Shown one piece after another: positions 43,342-52,337 of a DNA stretch of 64,000 nt. The stretch lies in NCBI GenBank assembly GCA_965204235.1, contig OZ241979.1, positions 682,001 through 746,000 of the forward strand, read 5' to 3'. Origin of the DNA: JAJDTQ01 sp965204235 (GTDB lineage: Bacteria; Desulfobacterota; Binatia; UBA9968; JAJDTQ01). How positions within the stretch are numbered: position 1 is the first letter of the stretch; the number at the start of each line of letters is the position of its first letter. The notes beneath the pieces were generated by a model. It did no database searches and was not told the origin of the DNA. It was given only the letters and a program-made list of their open reading frames with translations. A program made the translations under genes and the position numbers.

Positions 43342-45426
43342 TCAACGGTCCCGGGGCTTTCGGACCACCCTCACGTCCACCGCAGCCACCCCCGCGCCCG
43401 CCTCCCTCACGATCAACGGGTTGACCTCCAGGTCGCTCAAGTGGGACCGGTGCGCGGCGAAGAGAGCGGACATGCCGGTGATGGCCCGGACCAGCGCGTC
43501 CACGTCCCGGGGCTTCTGGCCGCGTACTCCTTCGAGGATACGGAAGCCCTTGAGCTCCCGGAGCATGGCTTCGGCGTCCTCGCCGGTCACCGGGACCAGA
43601 CGCAACGCCACGTCCTCGAGCACCTCCACGAAGATCCCCCCCAGACCCACCATGACGAACGGGCCGTACTGCGGGTCCACCCGGGCTCCGAGCAGGACCT
43701 CCGTGCCGGTGACCATTTCCTGCACCAGCAGCCGGGCATCGGCCGGACCCCTGGCCAACAACCCTGCGCCCGCGCTTTCCACCGCTTCCGCGGAGCCCAG
43801 CCCCACCACCACGCCGCCCACTTCCGTCTTGTGGACCACCTCCGGCGATTGCAGCTTCAACACCACGGGGAAACCCACTGCCGCAGCCTTGGCCGCGGCG
43901 TCCGCCGGCCCGTCGGCCACGGCCTCCGCGGGAAGCGTCAACCCGCAGGCGGCCAACCGTTGCCGCCACGCGGCCCCTTGCAGCTCGTCCGGACTCCCGT
44001 CGGCCGGGGGGACCTGCGGGATTCCCACGCGCCGGCGACGGCCGTAAGCGCCAAGGCCGTTGAGCGCCCGCAGCGTGGCCTTGATGCCCTGCAGGTGCGG
44101 CACTTCGGACGCTTCCTGGAACGCGCGGCTCTCGTCCATCAGGCTGTAGGTGGAGCGCGCGTGGGCCACGATGGGCTTGTCGATGCTCCGCGCGATCTTC
44201 CGCAGCAGGTCGGGATTGCGCTTTTCGCCGAAGCGGGGCAGTTCCCCGTGGATGGCGAGCAGGTCCACGCCTTCGTCCTCCGCGTGGATCCGGACGATCT
44301 CGGCAAAGGTGTTCTCGTTGCCGAAACCCGCGACGCCGCACTCCAGGGGGTTCTCCACCACCAGGTCGTCGGGAATGAGGGGGCGCAACGCCCGGTTGGA
44401 CGCATCGCCCAGGGCGGCCAACTCGATGCCCACCTCCTCGATGTGGTCCAGCAGGATCCCCTTCATGCCCCCGGAGTTGACCACGATGGCCGAGCGTCCG
44501 CCGCGGGGGCGCCGGCCCGGCAGGAACGCCAGGGTCATCTCGGTGAGGTCTTCCAGGCTGTGGCAGCGCACCATCCCATACCGCTTGCACGCGGCCGAGA
44601 AGACCTCGTCGTCGCCGGCCAGCGAGCCCGTATGCGAGATGGCCTGGCGTCTCCCCATCTCCGACCGGCCCAGCTTCACCACGATGACGGGTTTGTCCTT
44701 CTCCAAGGCCTTGGCCGCGGTCTCCAGGAACAGCTTCGGCCGTCGGATTCCCTCCACCATGAGCAGGATGATCCCGGTCTCCGGGTCGTCGATGAGGAAG
44801 GACAGGTAATCCACCACGTCGAGGCTGACCTCGTTGCCGCTGGAAATGGCGTAGCTGAACCCGATGCCGCGCTCCCCCGCGCCCTTCATCCAGTTTCCCA
44901 ACGAGCCTCCGCTCTGGAACACGGCCGCCACCGGACCGGGCTTGAGCAGCGGCAGACGCTGCGCATAGGTCATCATGCGCCGGTTCACGGAGGAGGCACC
45001 CATGCAGTTGGGGCCGCAGCAGACCATGCCGCTCCGCTCGCAGAACTCCGCCAAGTCCCGGCCGCGCTCGTGGCTCCCGGGGTCGCTGCCTTCGCCGAAG
45101 CCGGCGCTGTAGATGGTGGCCGCCTTGGCCCCCAGCGGCGCCGCCTGCTCCAGGGTCGGGATCACGGCCCGGGTCGGCACCAGCATCAACAGGTGCTCTG
45201 CGGGCTCCGGCAGCGCGTCCAGACCGGGATAGCAGGGCGCGTCCCATATCCCCCGGTAGTTGGGATTGACCAGGAAGACCTTGCCGGGGAACTCCGCGGC
45301 CTTGAGGTTGTGGAAGATCAGGTTGGGCCAGTTGCCCTTGGGCGACGCGCCCACGATGGCCAGGGTCCTGGCGTGCAGCAGGTTGGCCGCCGGGCGGATG
45401 GTGGTTCTCTCGGTTCCTTCGCTCAT
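43342..45426 (-). CDS. NDP-forming acyl-CoA synthetase (fused alpha-beta, acetate-CoA ligase family)
   Basis: About 694 residues, the normal length of fused ADP/GDP-forming acyl-CoA synthetases. The alpha part has the CoA-binding Rossmann fold (ARTLAIVGASPKGNWPN) and the phospho-His motif SHTGSLAG with His265. The C-terminal beta part is an ATP-grasp domain (GFPVVLKLQSPEVVHKTEVGG and GLGGIFVEVLEDVALRLVP). It interconverts an acyl-CoA and acid with a nucleoside triphosphate; the acid is unknown. The ATG at 45426 has a purine-rich GGGAGGGAAAGAG upstream. The 229 bases before it contain no recognisable gene. Confidence 0.9.
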   Translation of the reverse strand: MSEGTERTTIRPAANLLHARTLAIVGASPKGNWPNLIFHNLKAAEFPGKVFLVNPNYRGIWDAPCYPGLDALPEPAEHLLMLVPTRAVIPTLEQAAPLGAKAATIYSAGFGEGSDPGSHERGRDLAEFCERSGMVCCGPNCMGASSVNRRMMTYAQRLPLLKPGPVAAVFQSGGSLGNWMKGAGERGIGFSYAISSGNEVSLDVVDYLSFLIDDPETGIILLMVEGIRRPKLFLETAAKALEKDKPVIVVKLGRSEMGRRQAISHTGSLAGDDEVFSAACKRYGMVRCHSLEDLTEMTLAFLPGRRPRGGRSAIVVNSGGMKGILLDHIEEVGIELAALGDASNRALRPLIPDDLVVENPLECGVAGFGNENTFAEIVRIHAEDEGVDLLAIHGELPRFGEKRNPDLLRKIARSIDKPIVAHARSTYSLMDESRAFQEASEVPHLQGIKATLRALNGLGAYGRRRRVGIPQVPPADGSPDELQGAAWRQRLAACGLTLPAEAVADGPADAAAKAAAVGFPVVLKLQSPEVVHKTEVGGVVVGLGSAEAVESAGAGLLARGPADARLLVQEMVTGTEVLLGARVDPQYGPFVMVGLGGIFVEVLEDVALRLVPVTGEDAEAMLRELKGFRILEGVRGQKPRDVDALVRAITGMSALFAAHRSHLSDLEVNPLIVREAGAGVAAVDVRVVRKPRDR

Positions 45427-45655
45427 TACCGCTCTTTCCCTCCCTGGAATACCCTCCCTGGGAGCCTGCGCCGCAGGAAGTTTTTTTGCAGGACGAGGGA
45501 ACAGATGGGGGAGTGGATTGGATGGGAGGATGGGCAGGAGTGCCGGGACCGGGGAGTGTGCAATGGCGCGCAGGGCCCGGGAGAGGGTTCGAGGAGTCGG
45601 ACGAGAGGCCTCCTGTGGGTCCGGTTGGCCATGTCTCCCGGGCGAGCCGACTCCC

Positions 45656-46474
45656 TCACGCAGCCGCAAGGGTTTGCAGACGCTTGAGGTTCAGCGCCAG
45701 GCACACCAAGTCCCATTCCCCTCGCACCTTGGCCAAGCCCCGGACACGGAATCGTCGGAATCCCAGGACTTCCTTGATCCAACCATGGGGGGCTTCCGAC
45801 AGCCATTTGCGTTGCGCGTACTGCTTGCGTCCCTCCGAGGTGGCCAGCTTCTTCCCCATGCGGTACGTCGCAGGGTTCCGATGCGGGTCCCGGATCACTG
45901 CCCTCTTGCCCTCCCGCCCCGTCGCCACATACCCATCGATGCCTCGTGCTTCCAACTCCGACAAGTCCCGCTCGTTGCAGTACCCCGCGTCCGCAAGCAC
46001 CTTCTCGGGCTGCACCCCGAACTTCTCCCTCACCTCGTCGAGCAGCCCCACCATCGCCCCCTGGTCGCTCGCGTTGGCCGTCAACTCCGTAGCCACAATC
46101 AACTGATGGTCACCGTCCACCGACACCTTCCCCAAACTCGCCATCCCCAGCTCCCGCGCCACTCGCACCACCTCCACGAACAACTCCTCGAAGTCCTCCA
46201 GGTGCCGACGACGAAACTCGCTCAACGTCCGATGACTCGGAAAGTTCCCCGCTCCCAATACCCGAAACGCCACGTCCTCCTCCAACTTCCTCGCTATCCC
46301 ACGCCAAGAAAACACCCCCGTCGCATATCCGTACAGCAGCACCTTCAACATCATCCGAGGCTCATACGGCGCATAAAACGCCGTCAAATCCAGCCCCTCC
46401 ACCAAGTCCCTCACATGATGCGCCAAATGCCCTTCCGGCAGCCATTCCTGCAACTTCGGTGACAGCAGCAGCAT
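45656..46474 (-). pseudogene. IS1182-type transposase with a large in-frame internal deletion
   Basis: The 272-residue frame has a typical IS1182 N-terminus (LLLSPKLQEWLPEGHLAHHVRDLVEGLDL; FSSRxIxRxxxEDVAFRVL-like region) and a typical C-terminus (VLADAGYCNERDLSELEARGI; GWIKEVLGFRRFRVRG). Family members are usually about 450 residues. Here LGMASLGKV, which should lead into the DGTK catalytic-Asp segment, runs straight into SVDGDHQLIVATELT, which normally lies after a central linker. The first catalytic Asp region and linker are therefore missing, so the protein should be inactive although the frame is intact. Confidence 0.8.
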
Positions 46475-46606
46475 CTGCTCCGGCTCATAAGGTCAAAATC
46501 TCGTCGGCATCTCCCTCCAACCCCGCCTTCCTACCCCTCTATCCTACCCACTATTCCCTGCAGCGCAAACTCCTAGGGTCTGACCCTGTCGCACCCCCTC
46601 CCTCTC

Positions 46607-47086
46607 CTACCTTACCCACACAAAAGCCGGAAGAGCCGAGAGTTTGAAGTAGCGTTGGCGGTGGGGCTGGAGACCGAACAGGCGGAACCAGCGCTGTACG
46701 GTGCTCTTGGAGATGCCCGTGTGTGCGGCCATGGCGCGTGTGCTCCAGTGAGTGGCGCCGCTGGCGGGAGTGGTTTGCAGGGCGGTATGGATGACTTCGG
46801 CGACTCGTTCGTCGCTGTGGGTGCGGGGCCGTCCCGGACGCAGTTCGTCGTGCAAGCCCTGGATTCCCTGTGCGTGGTAGCGCTTGCGCCACTTGCCAAC
46901 GGTGGCAGGGGTCAGGTTCATTCGCTTGGCGATGGAAGCGTTGGGTTCGCCTCGGGCGCAGGCCAGGACGATCTGTGCCCGTCGCACCAGTCCGTTCGGC
47001 AGGGAGAGCGCGTTGGCGAGCCTCAGAAGTTGGGTCTTCTCCGCATCCTCGAGAACAATGGCCTCCACTGGACGACCTCGGGGCAT
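46607..47086 (-). pseudogene. IS630-type transposase, N-terminal helix-turn-helix part only
   Basis: A 159-residue fragment. The N-terminal HTH domains are intact (LVRRAQIVLACARGEPNASIAKRMNL; ATVGKWRKRYHAQGIQGLHDELRPGRPR; STRAMAAHTGISKSTVQRWFRLFGLQPHRQRYFKLS). Family members then continue into a DDE domain, beginning with the catalytic VDEKSQ segment. Here the sequence ends in ALPAFVWVR and a stop. The DDE domain is absent, so it is a truncated copy. A TATAAT lies upstream on the minus strand (47122-47117). Confidence 0.78.
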
Positions 47087-47263
47087 GGCTGGACTCCTTT
47101 CCTACCTTCAGCCATGATTATACCACTTACCTGCGGGACGGTACACTAGCGGCCCTTTCCACACAAACCTCCGGCAGGACGCATCCTTCCCGGCGCGGGT
47201 TGACAGCCTTTCCAGACCCCGATATATCCCTGTGGATTTCCGTGCGGGCTGAAGGGAGTTCCC

Positions 47264-48796
47264 ATGCTGGAAGCCGCCACCGCGGCGTTCGAGAACCTCC
47301 TGGTTCCGACCCGGTTGGGGTATCTGTTGATCGGCGTCCTCATGGGGTTGGCCCTGGGCGCGATCCCCGGTCTGGGGGGGCTCGTGGGGCTTGCCATCCT
47401 CCTGCCCTTCACCTTCGACATGGATTCCTTCGAGGCCTTCGCCATCATGATCGGCCTGATCTCGGTGACGAGCACCTCCGACACCATACCCTCGGTGCTC
47501 TTCGGCGTCCCCGGCACCTCGGCGTCCCAGGCCACCATCCTCGACGGCCATCCCATGGCCAAGAAGGGCGAGGCCGGACGGGCCTTCGGCGGCGCCTACA
47601 TGGCGTCGCTGCTGGGCGGCGTGTTCGGGTCGCTGGTGCTCGCCCTCTCCATCCCGGTGCTGCGCCCCATCGTGCTGGCGTTCGGCTCCCCCGAATTCTT
47701 CATGCTCGGTCTCCTGGGCATCTCCATGGTCGCGGTGCTGAGCGGCAACGCCCCGGTGAAGGGTCTCATCGCCGGCGCCATCGGCCTGTGCGTGGGCATG
47801 GTGGGAATGGATCCCCAGACGGGCGTGCTCCGCTGGGTGTTCGGTCAACTGTACCTCTGGGACGGCGTGCCCCTGGTGCCGGTGGCCCTGGGGATCTTCG
47901 CCATCCCCGAGATCGTCGATCTGACCATCCGGGGCACGCGCATTGCGGACGTGCCCAAGGAGCGGTTGAAGGGCGTCATGACGGGGATCCGGGACACCTT
48001 CCGCAACTGGTTCCTGGTCCTGCGCTGCGGGGTGGTGGGGGTCTTCGTCGGCGCCATACCGGGGCTGGGCGCGTCGGTGGTGGACTGGTTCGCCTACGGC
48101 CACGCCATACAGACGGAGAAGGACGCCAACAAGACCTTCGGCACCGGCGACGTGCGCGGCGTCCTTGCGCCGGAAGCCGCCAACAACGCCAAGGAGGGCG
48201 GGGCGCTGATCCCCACCATCGCCTTCGGCGTGCCCGGCAGCGCGTCCATGGCCCTGTTGCTGGGCGCCATGACCATCCAGGGGCTGACCCCGGGCTCGGC
48301 CATGCTCACCAAGGACCTGGCGGTGACCTACACGATGATCTGGAGCCTCGCCATCGCCAACGTCTTCGGCACCGTGCTGTGCATGCTGCTGACCAACACC
48401 CTGGCCAAGATCGCCATGGTGCGGATCAACCTGCTGACCCCGCTGGTGGTGGTCATCGTGTTCCTGGCGTCGTTCCAGGCCACCCGACACTACGGGGACC
48501 TGTGGTCGCTGCTGCTCTTCTCGCTCCTGGGCTGGTTCATGAAGCGGTTCGGTTGGCCCCGGCCGCCGCTGATCCTGGGCCTCGTCCTCAGCGGCATCAT
48601 CGAGAACTACCTCTTCATCTCCATCAGCCGCTACGGTGCCGAGTGGATGTTGCGCCCCATCGTCCTCGTGGTGTCGGTGCTCATCGCGGGGAGCCTGTAC
48701 TACGGCATCCGCAGCACGCGCAGGCAACAGGAGCTGCAGCGTACGCGGGAGGCGCGGGTCGGGCGCGGACAGGGCAGGGAAGCCGATGAAGCTTAG
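47264..48796 (+). CDS. tctA: Tripartite tricarboxylate transporter large permease
   Basis: A 510-residue TctA-family inner-membrane protein with about 11-12 membrane segments. Family signatures include GALPGLGGxVGLAILLPFTF-like ALGAIPGLGGLVGLAIL near residue 30, the repeat GAIPGLGASVVDWFAYGHA near 265, and PTIAFGVPGSASMALLLGA. It carries an organic acid with proton or sodium symport together with TctB and an extracytoplasmic TctC-type receptor. It overlaps tctB by 11 bases. The 177-base gap upstream contains the IS630 5' end and no clear promoter for tctA. Confidence 0.94.
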   Translation: MLEAATAAFENLLVPTRLGYLLIGVLMGLALGAIPGLGGLVGLAILLPFTFDMDSFEAFAIMIGLISVTSTSDTIPSVLFGVPGTSASQATILDGHPMAKKGEAGRAFGGAYMASLLGGVFGSLVLALSIPVLRPIVLAFGSPEFFMLGLLGISMVAVLSGNAPVKGLIAGAIGLCVGMVGMDPQTGVLRWVFGQLYLWDGVPLVPVALGIFAIPEIVDLTIRGTRIADVPKERLKGVMTGIRDTFRNWFLVLRCGVVGVFVGAIPGLGASVVDWFAYGHAIQTEKDANKTFGTGDVRGVLAPEAANNAKEGGALIPTIAFGVPGSASMALLLGAMTIQGLTPGSAMLTKDLAVTYTMIWSLAIANVFGTVLCMLLTNTLAKIAMVRINLLTPLVVVIVFLASFQATRHYGDLWSLLLFSLLGWFMKRFGWPRPPLILGLVLSGIIENYLFISISRYGAEWMLRPIVLVVSVLIAGSLYYGIRSTRRQQELQRTREARVGRGQGREADEA

Positions 48797-49322
48797 GGCC
48801 AACCCGGGCGCGTTGTTCACGGTCGTCGTCCTGTTGTGGATGGTGGCCCTGGTGGCCACCGCCAAGCAGTGGCAATACCAGGCGAGGCTGTTCCCGTGGA
48901 CCATCGGCATTCCCACCATGCTCCTGTGCTTCCTCCAACTGGGGCTGGACCTGTTCCGCGGCAAGGACGGCGGCGAAGACGCGGCCGGCATGATGGACCT
49001 GCCGGTGGACCGCAGCGTACCGGTGGCGGTGGTGATCCGGCGCGCGGTCAACGTCTTCGGATGGATCTTCGGCCTGTACCTGTCCATCTGGGTCATCGGG
49101 TTCATCCTGAGCGTGCCGCTCTTCCTGCTCCTGTACCTTTCCCTCCAGGCGGGCGAGTCGTGGAAGGTCGCCGTGGCCTACACGGTAATCATGGTGGTCT
49201 TCATGATCGGCGTGTTCGAGATGGTGCTCCACATCCCCTGGCCTCCGGGGCTGGTGAACGCGCCCCAGGAGTTCATCCTGGGTCTGGTCGAAAGGCGCCT
49301 TTCGGGTCTGGTTCCGATCTGA
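48786..49322 (+). CDS. tctB: Tripartite tricarboxylate transporter small subunit
   Basis: About 178 residues with four membrane segments (LFTVVVLLWMVALVATA; RLFPWTIGIPTMLLCFLQL; VFGWIFGLYLSIWVIGFILSV; AVAYTVIMVVFMIGVFEMVL), typical of TctB/DUF1468. ATG 48786 lies before the tctA stop, so the subunits are coupled. It ends with a short polar tail. Confidence 0.88.
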   Translation: MKLRANPGALFTVVVLLWMVALVATAKQWQYQARLFPWTIGIPTMLLCFLQLGLDLFRGKDGGEDAAGMMDLPVDRSVPVAVVIRRAVNVFGWIFGLYLSIWVIGFILSVPLFLLLYLSLQAGESWKVAVAYTVIMVVFMIGVFEMVLHIPWPPGLVNAPQEFILGLVERRLSGLVPI

Positions 49323-49354
49323 CCGCGGGGCGGAAAGTTTGCCTGGCAAGGCTC

Positions 49355-49384
49355 TTGACATTATCGTCGAGGCTTACGTATAAA
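49355..49384 (+). promoter_or_regulatory. Strong sigma70-type promoter
   Basis: TTGACA (49355-49360), an 18-base spacer, and TATAAA (49379-49384). It is the best promoter match I found in the window. It lies 53 bases before the ATG of the small exported protein, which itself has AGGAGGTG. Confidence 0.75.
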
Positions 49385-49437
49385 AAGGTCGAAGCTGTCT
49401 GGATCAGTGGAAGATCAAAACCCAAAGGAGGTGGCTT

Positions 49438-49842
49438 ATGGTTGCGAAGAAGGGGCTGGTCGGCATGGCGGTAGTCCTGGGGGCGTTGTTCCTGTTGTCG
49501 TCCGCGGCGATGGCGGGCGAGGTGATGTTCAAGGTGTCCCCCGGCACACTGAAGAAGGCCGGACCGGTGCTGCTCTTTGCGTCAGGGCTGAAGGCGGGCC
49601 AGGAGGTCGGCGTCCGGACCATGATGGGCGGGGTACTGTCCGACGTGAGCTTTTTGGCCAAGCCGGCGTTCGAGAAGGCAGACGCGAACGGCTCGGTGGC
49701 CTCGGTGTGGAGCATCAGGTCACGGACCTTCAAGAGGCTGCTGAAGCCCGGCGACTACCAGGTCGAGTTGGTGGACGGTGACGGAAACACCCTGGCCACG
49801 GCCAAGATGTCGATCCCCAAGCCGAAAGCGAAAAAGAAATAG
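49438..49842 (+). CDS. Small exported protein of unknown function
   Basis: A 134-residue protein with a clear signal peptide (LVGMAVVLGALFLLSSAAMAG, cleavage after AMA). The mature part (about 107 residues) looks like a single beta-sandwich: VMFKVSPGTLKKAGPVLLFASGLKAGQEVGV, later LLKPGDYQVELVDGDGNTLATAKM. That pattern suggests an Ig-like or IPT-like fold, but I do not recognise the family. It ends in a lysine-rich tail. It has the strongest promoter and ribosome site (AAAGGAGGTGG) here, so it is probably highly expressed. It sits between tctB and the receptors, so a periplasmic accessory role is possible. Confidence 0.75.
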   Translation: MVAKKGLVGMAVVLGALFLLSSAAMAGEVMFKVSPGTLKKAGPVLLFASGLKAGQEVGVRTMMGGVLSDVSFLAKPAFEKADANGSVASVWSIRSRTFKRLLKPGDYQVELVDGDGNTLATAKMSIPKPKAKKK

Positions 49843-49927
49843 GCTTCGCGCGGAGAGAGTGTCCTGGGCTCGCGCCAGCGAAGCTCTCGGCGCCGGTCGG
49901 TCCCGGACGGAGCGGCCGAACATCGAA

Positions 49928-49970
49928 CGGGCTGAGGATCTCGGGTCAACTGAAGTCCTCAGCCCGTTTG
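49928..49970 (+). terminator. Terminator-like hairpin after the small exported protein gene
   Basis: A perfect 11-bp stem, CGGGCTGAGGA (49928-49938) with TCCTCAGCCCG (49956-49966), has a 17-base loop and is followed by only three Ts. It separates the small gene from the first receptor gene. Confidence 0.5.
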
Positions 49971-50026
49971 CGTTCGAGGCCCGGACCGGGTGGGATGGGG
50001 CAGTCCACGGGTAAGGAGTAAACGTC

Positions 50027-51118
50027 ATGAAGAGAACGAGACTGGCGGGTTGGCGCACACTGTTCCTGCTTTTGCTTTCGAGCTTGCTCCTGGCCGGGGG
50101 GACGGCGTTCGCCCAGGCCTCGAACGTCCGGATCCTGATCGGTTATCCGCCCGGGGGCGGGCATGACCTCGAAGCGCGCATCATGGTGCGGCACCTCGGC
50201 CAATACCTTCCGGGAAACCCCAAGGTCCTGGTCCAGAACATGCCCGGGGCCGGCGGCATGATCATGGCGAGTTACGTCTATAACCGGGCGAAGCCGGACG
50301 GGGGCACCATCGGTCTGTTCGGCAGCAGCCACGGACTCCAGGCGGTGCTCTCGCCGCCGGAGATGGTCAAGTACGACCTCGCCAGGATGCCGATCATCTG
50401 GTCCGTGGCCGGCATCCAGGTCCATATCGTCAGGGACTTTCTCGGGGCGAAGAACGCCAGGGAGTTCCTGACCAAGGTGGACCGCTCCAGGATCGCGCTG
50501 GCGGGCCGGTCCAAGCAGGGATCCTCGTGTCTGCGCGGCCAGTTGGCGTTGAAGCTACTCGGGGTGGAGGGCTTCAAGGCGGTCTGCGCCTATCGGGGGA
50601 CGTCGCCCATCAAGGCCGCCATGGAGCGGGACGAGGCGAGTTTCTTCGTTGCCAGCGATGCCCACCTGGTGGGCGGCGGCGCGTTCGTCGATATGCACGA
50701 GAGGGGTCTGGTCTTTCCCGTGTGGCAGAGCGGTATCCTCAAGGAGGACGGGACCGTCGTCCGTTCCGATACGGTGAAGGGGGACGTGCCGACGCTGTTC
50801 GAAGTCTATCGGGAGGTCCACGGCAAGGACCCCTCCGGGCTCGACTGGGAGTCGTGGCGTGCCATCGGCCTTGGCATGGCCAAGCTGACCAGGACCCTGG
50901 TGCTGCCGCCGGCCACGCCGCCGGCCAAGGTCGCGGAGCTGCGTGCGGGGATCGCGAAGATGGCCGCGGACCCGGGCTTCATCGAGGATTGGGAGAGGGT
51001 CTTCGGCCAGAAACTGGCGCCGGTCCTCGTCACGCCGGAAGAGGCGGAGAAGATCCGGGACGAAACCATGGCGCCCACCGAATGGCAGGCTTACCTCCGC
51101 AAGTTCGCCGGTTCCTGA
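50027..51118 (+). CDS. TctC/Bug-type extracytoplasmic solute receptor
   Basis: A 363-residue periplasmic binding protein. The signal peptide is residues 1-30 (LFLLLLSSLLLAGGTAFAQA). Bug/TctC marks follow: VRILIGYPPGGGHDLEARIMVRHLGQYLPGNPKVLVQNMPGAGG, in which the PGGG-D and N-PGAGG loops bind carboxylates. It is longer than average Bug proteins and groups with the receptor at 51158, with which it shares GGGHDxExR and the LPG and PATPP/PGTPP regions. GGAG-type ribosome site AAGGAG precedes the ATG. Confidence 0.88.
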   Translation: MKRTRLAGWRTLFLLLLSSLLLAGGTAFAQASNVRILIGYPPGGGHDLEARIMVRHLGQYLPGNPKVLVQNMPGAGGMIMASYVYNRAKPDGGTIGLFGSSHGLQAVLSPPEMVKYDLARMPIIWSVAGIQVHIVRDFLGAKNAREFLTKVDRSRIALAGRSKQGSSCLRGQLALKLLGVEGFKAVCAYRGTSPIKAAMERDEASFFVASDAHLVGGGAFVDMHERGLVFPVWQSGILKEDGTVVRSDTVKGDVPTLFEVYREVHGKDPSGLDWESWRAIGLGMAKLTRTLVLPPATPPAKVAELRAGIAKMAADPGFIEDWERVFGQKLAPVLVTPEEAEKIRDETMAPTEWQAYLRKFAGS

Positions 51119-51157
51119 CGGCCTGTGGAGCGAGCGAACCCGGAAGGGAGGAATCTC

Positions 51158-52255
51158 ATGGTGAAATGCGGCGTTTCCCTGGCGCTCCTGGCGATGCTCT
51201 GGCTCCTGGTCCAGGGTTCCGCCCAGGCGTTTACCGAAGGCGAGAGGATCCAGATACTCTCCGGGTATTCTCCCGGAGGAGGGCACGATACCGAAGGTCG
51301 GTTGATCGCCCGCTCCATCGGCAAGTACCTTCCGGGCATGCCCAGGAAGGTCGTCAAGATCAACATGCCCGGAGCGGCCGGCCTCATCCATGGCGCCTAT
51401 ATCGCCAACAAGGCGAAGAAGGACGGCCTGACCTGGTCCATCATGGGCACCTCCCACCTGGGCAGCCAGGCCCTGAACGACCCCAAGCCCAACTACGACT
51501 TGATGAAGATGCCGGCGATCTTCGGCACCAGCGGCGCTTCCGCGGCCATCGTCCGGGATTTCCTCGAGGTCAGGACCGGCGTCGAGTTGACCAGGATCGA
51601 TCCGACGAAGATCGCGGTTTCCGGCCGCTCCATCACCGGCCCGTCGTTCCTGAACGACGTGATCGGTCTCGACCTGCTCGGCATCGAGGGTTACAGCTAC
51701 GCGGTGGGTTACCCGGGCACGGCCCAGATGGCCCTGGCGTTCCTGTCCGGGGAGGTCTCGTACGTCGGCGGCACCGGGCTCCACCACGTGCTCGGCACTG
51801 GGGGGCGCTACTACGGACCCGTCAAGGAGGGGGTGGCGGTGGTCGTCTGGCAGGGCGGAGTGTTGACCCCGGACGGAAAGGTCGTGCGCTCGCCGGGCAC
51901 GGACATCCCGACCTTCGAGGAAGTCTATAAGCAGGTAAAGGGCAAGGCTCCCTCGGGTCCGGCGTGGGAGGCATACAAGCTGACGGGCCCCACCATGCGG
52001 ACGCTGAACCGGACCCTGGTAGTGCCTCCCGGCACGCCCCCGGACCGTGTGGCCGCCATCAGGGCGGCGTTCGACAAGATGTACTCCGACCCGGCCTACG
52101 TAAAGGAGTGGGAGCGGATCTTCGGCCTCAAGCTGGACTACTTCCGCGGCGCGGACGTGGACAAGATCGTCCGGACCATGCTCCGGCCTTCGCCGGGATG
52201 GGACTACCTCAAGAACGAGTACATCCCCGCGCTCCAGGCGCGCAAGAAGAAATAG
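51158..52255 (+). CDS. Second TctC/Bug-type extracytoplasmic solute receptor
   Basis: A 365-residue paralogue of the preceding receptor. ATG 51158 is chosen because GGGAGG lies seven bases upstream and a signal peptide follows at once (VSLALLAMLWLLVQGSAQAF). Motifs are ILSGYSPGGGHDTEGRLIARSIGKYLPG and NMPGAAGLIHGAY. Side-by-side differences along the ligand loops suggest the pair binds different acids, or offers high- and low-affinity uptake. It ends with a short Lys-rich tail. The gene is 39 bases after its neighbour and 82 before the UbiD-family gene. Confidence 0.88.
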   Translation: MVKCGVSLALLAMLWLLVQGSAQAFTEGERIQILSGYSPGGGHDTEGRLIARSIGKYLPGMPRKVVKINMPGAAGLIHGAYIANKAKKDGLTWSIMGTSHLGSQALNDPKPNYDLMKMPAIFGTSGASAAIVRDFLEVRTGVELTRIDPTKIAVSGRSITGPSFLNDVIGLDLLGIEGYSYAVGYPGTAQMALAFLSGEVSYVGGTGLHHVLGTGGRYYGPVKEGVAVVVWQGGVLTPDGKVVRSPGTDIPTFEEVYKQVKGKAPSGPAWEAYKLTGPTMRTLNRTLVVPPGTPPDRVAAIRAAFDKMYSDPAYVKEWERIFGLKLDYFRGADVDKIVRTMLRPSPGWDYLKNEYIPALQARKKK

Positions 52256-52337
52256 CCCGACCGACCCGACCGTCGTCCGGCGCGTTCCCGCGTCGGACGG
52301 CGGCTTCGGACCCGTCTCGGGACCGCGGAACAGCCGG

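Larger units (their letters stand above)
45656..47150. mobile_element. Cluster of two degraded insertion sequences
   Basis: An IS1182-type and an IS630-type transposase remnant lie side by side on the minus strand. The outer borders are approximate: I could not identify a matching pair of terminal inverted repeats. AGGGTC-T-GACCCT at 46574-46586, between the two, could be part of an element end. Confidence 0.7.

Noticed and set aside
45463..45487. Small hairpin followed by seven Ts on the plus strand
   Set aside because: The stem is only five base pairs and no plus-strand gene lies upstream to be terminated.
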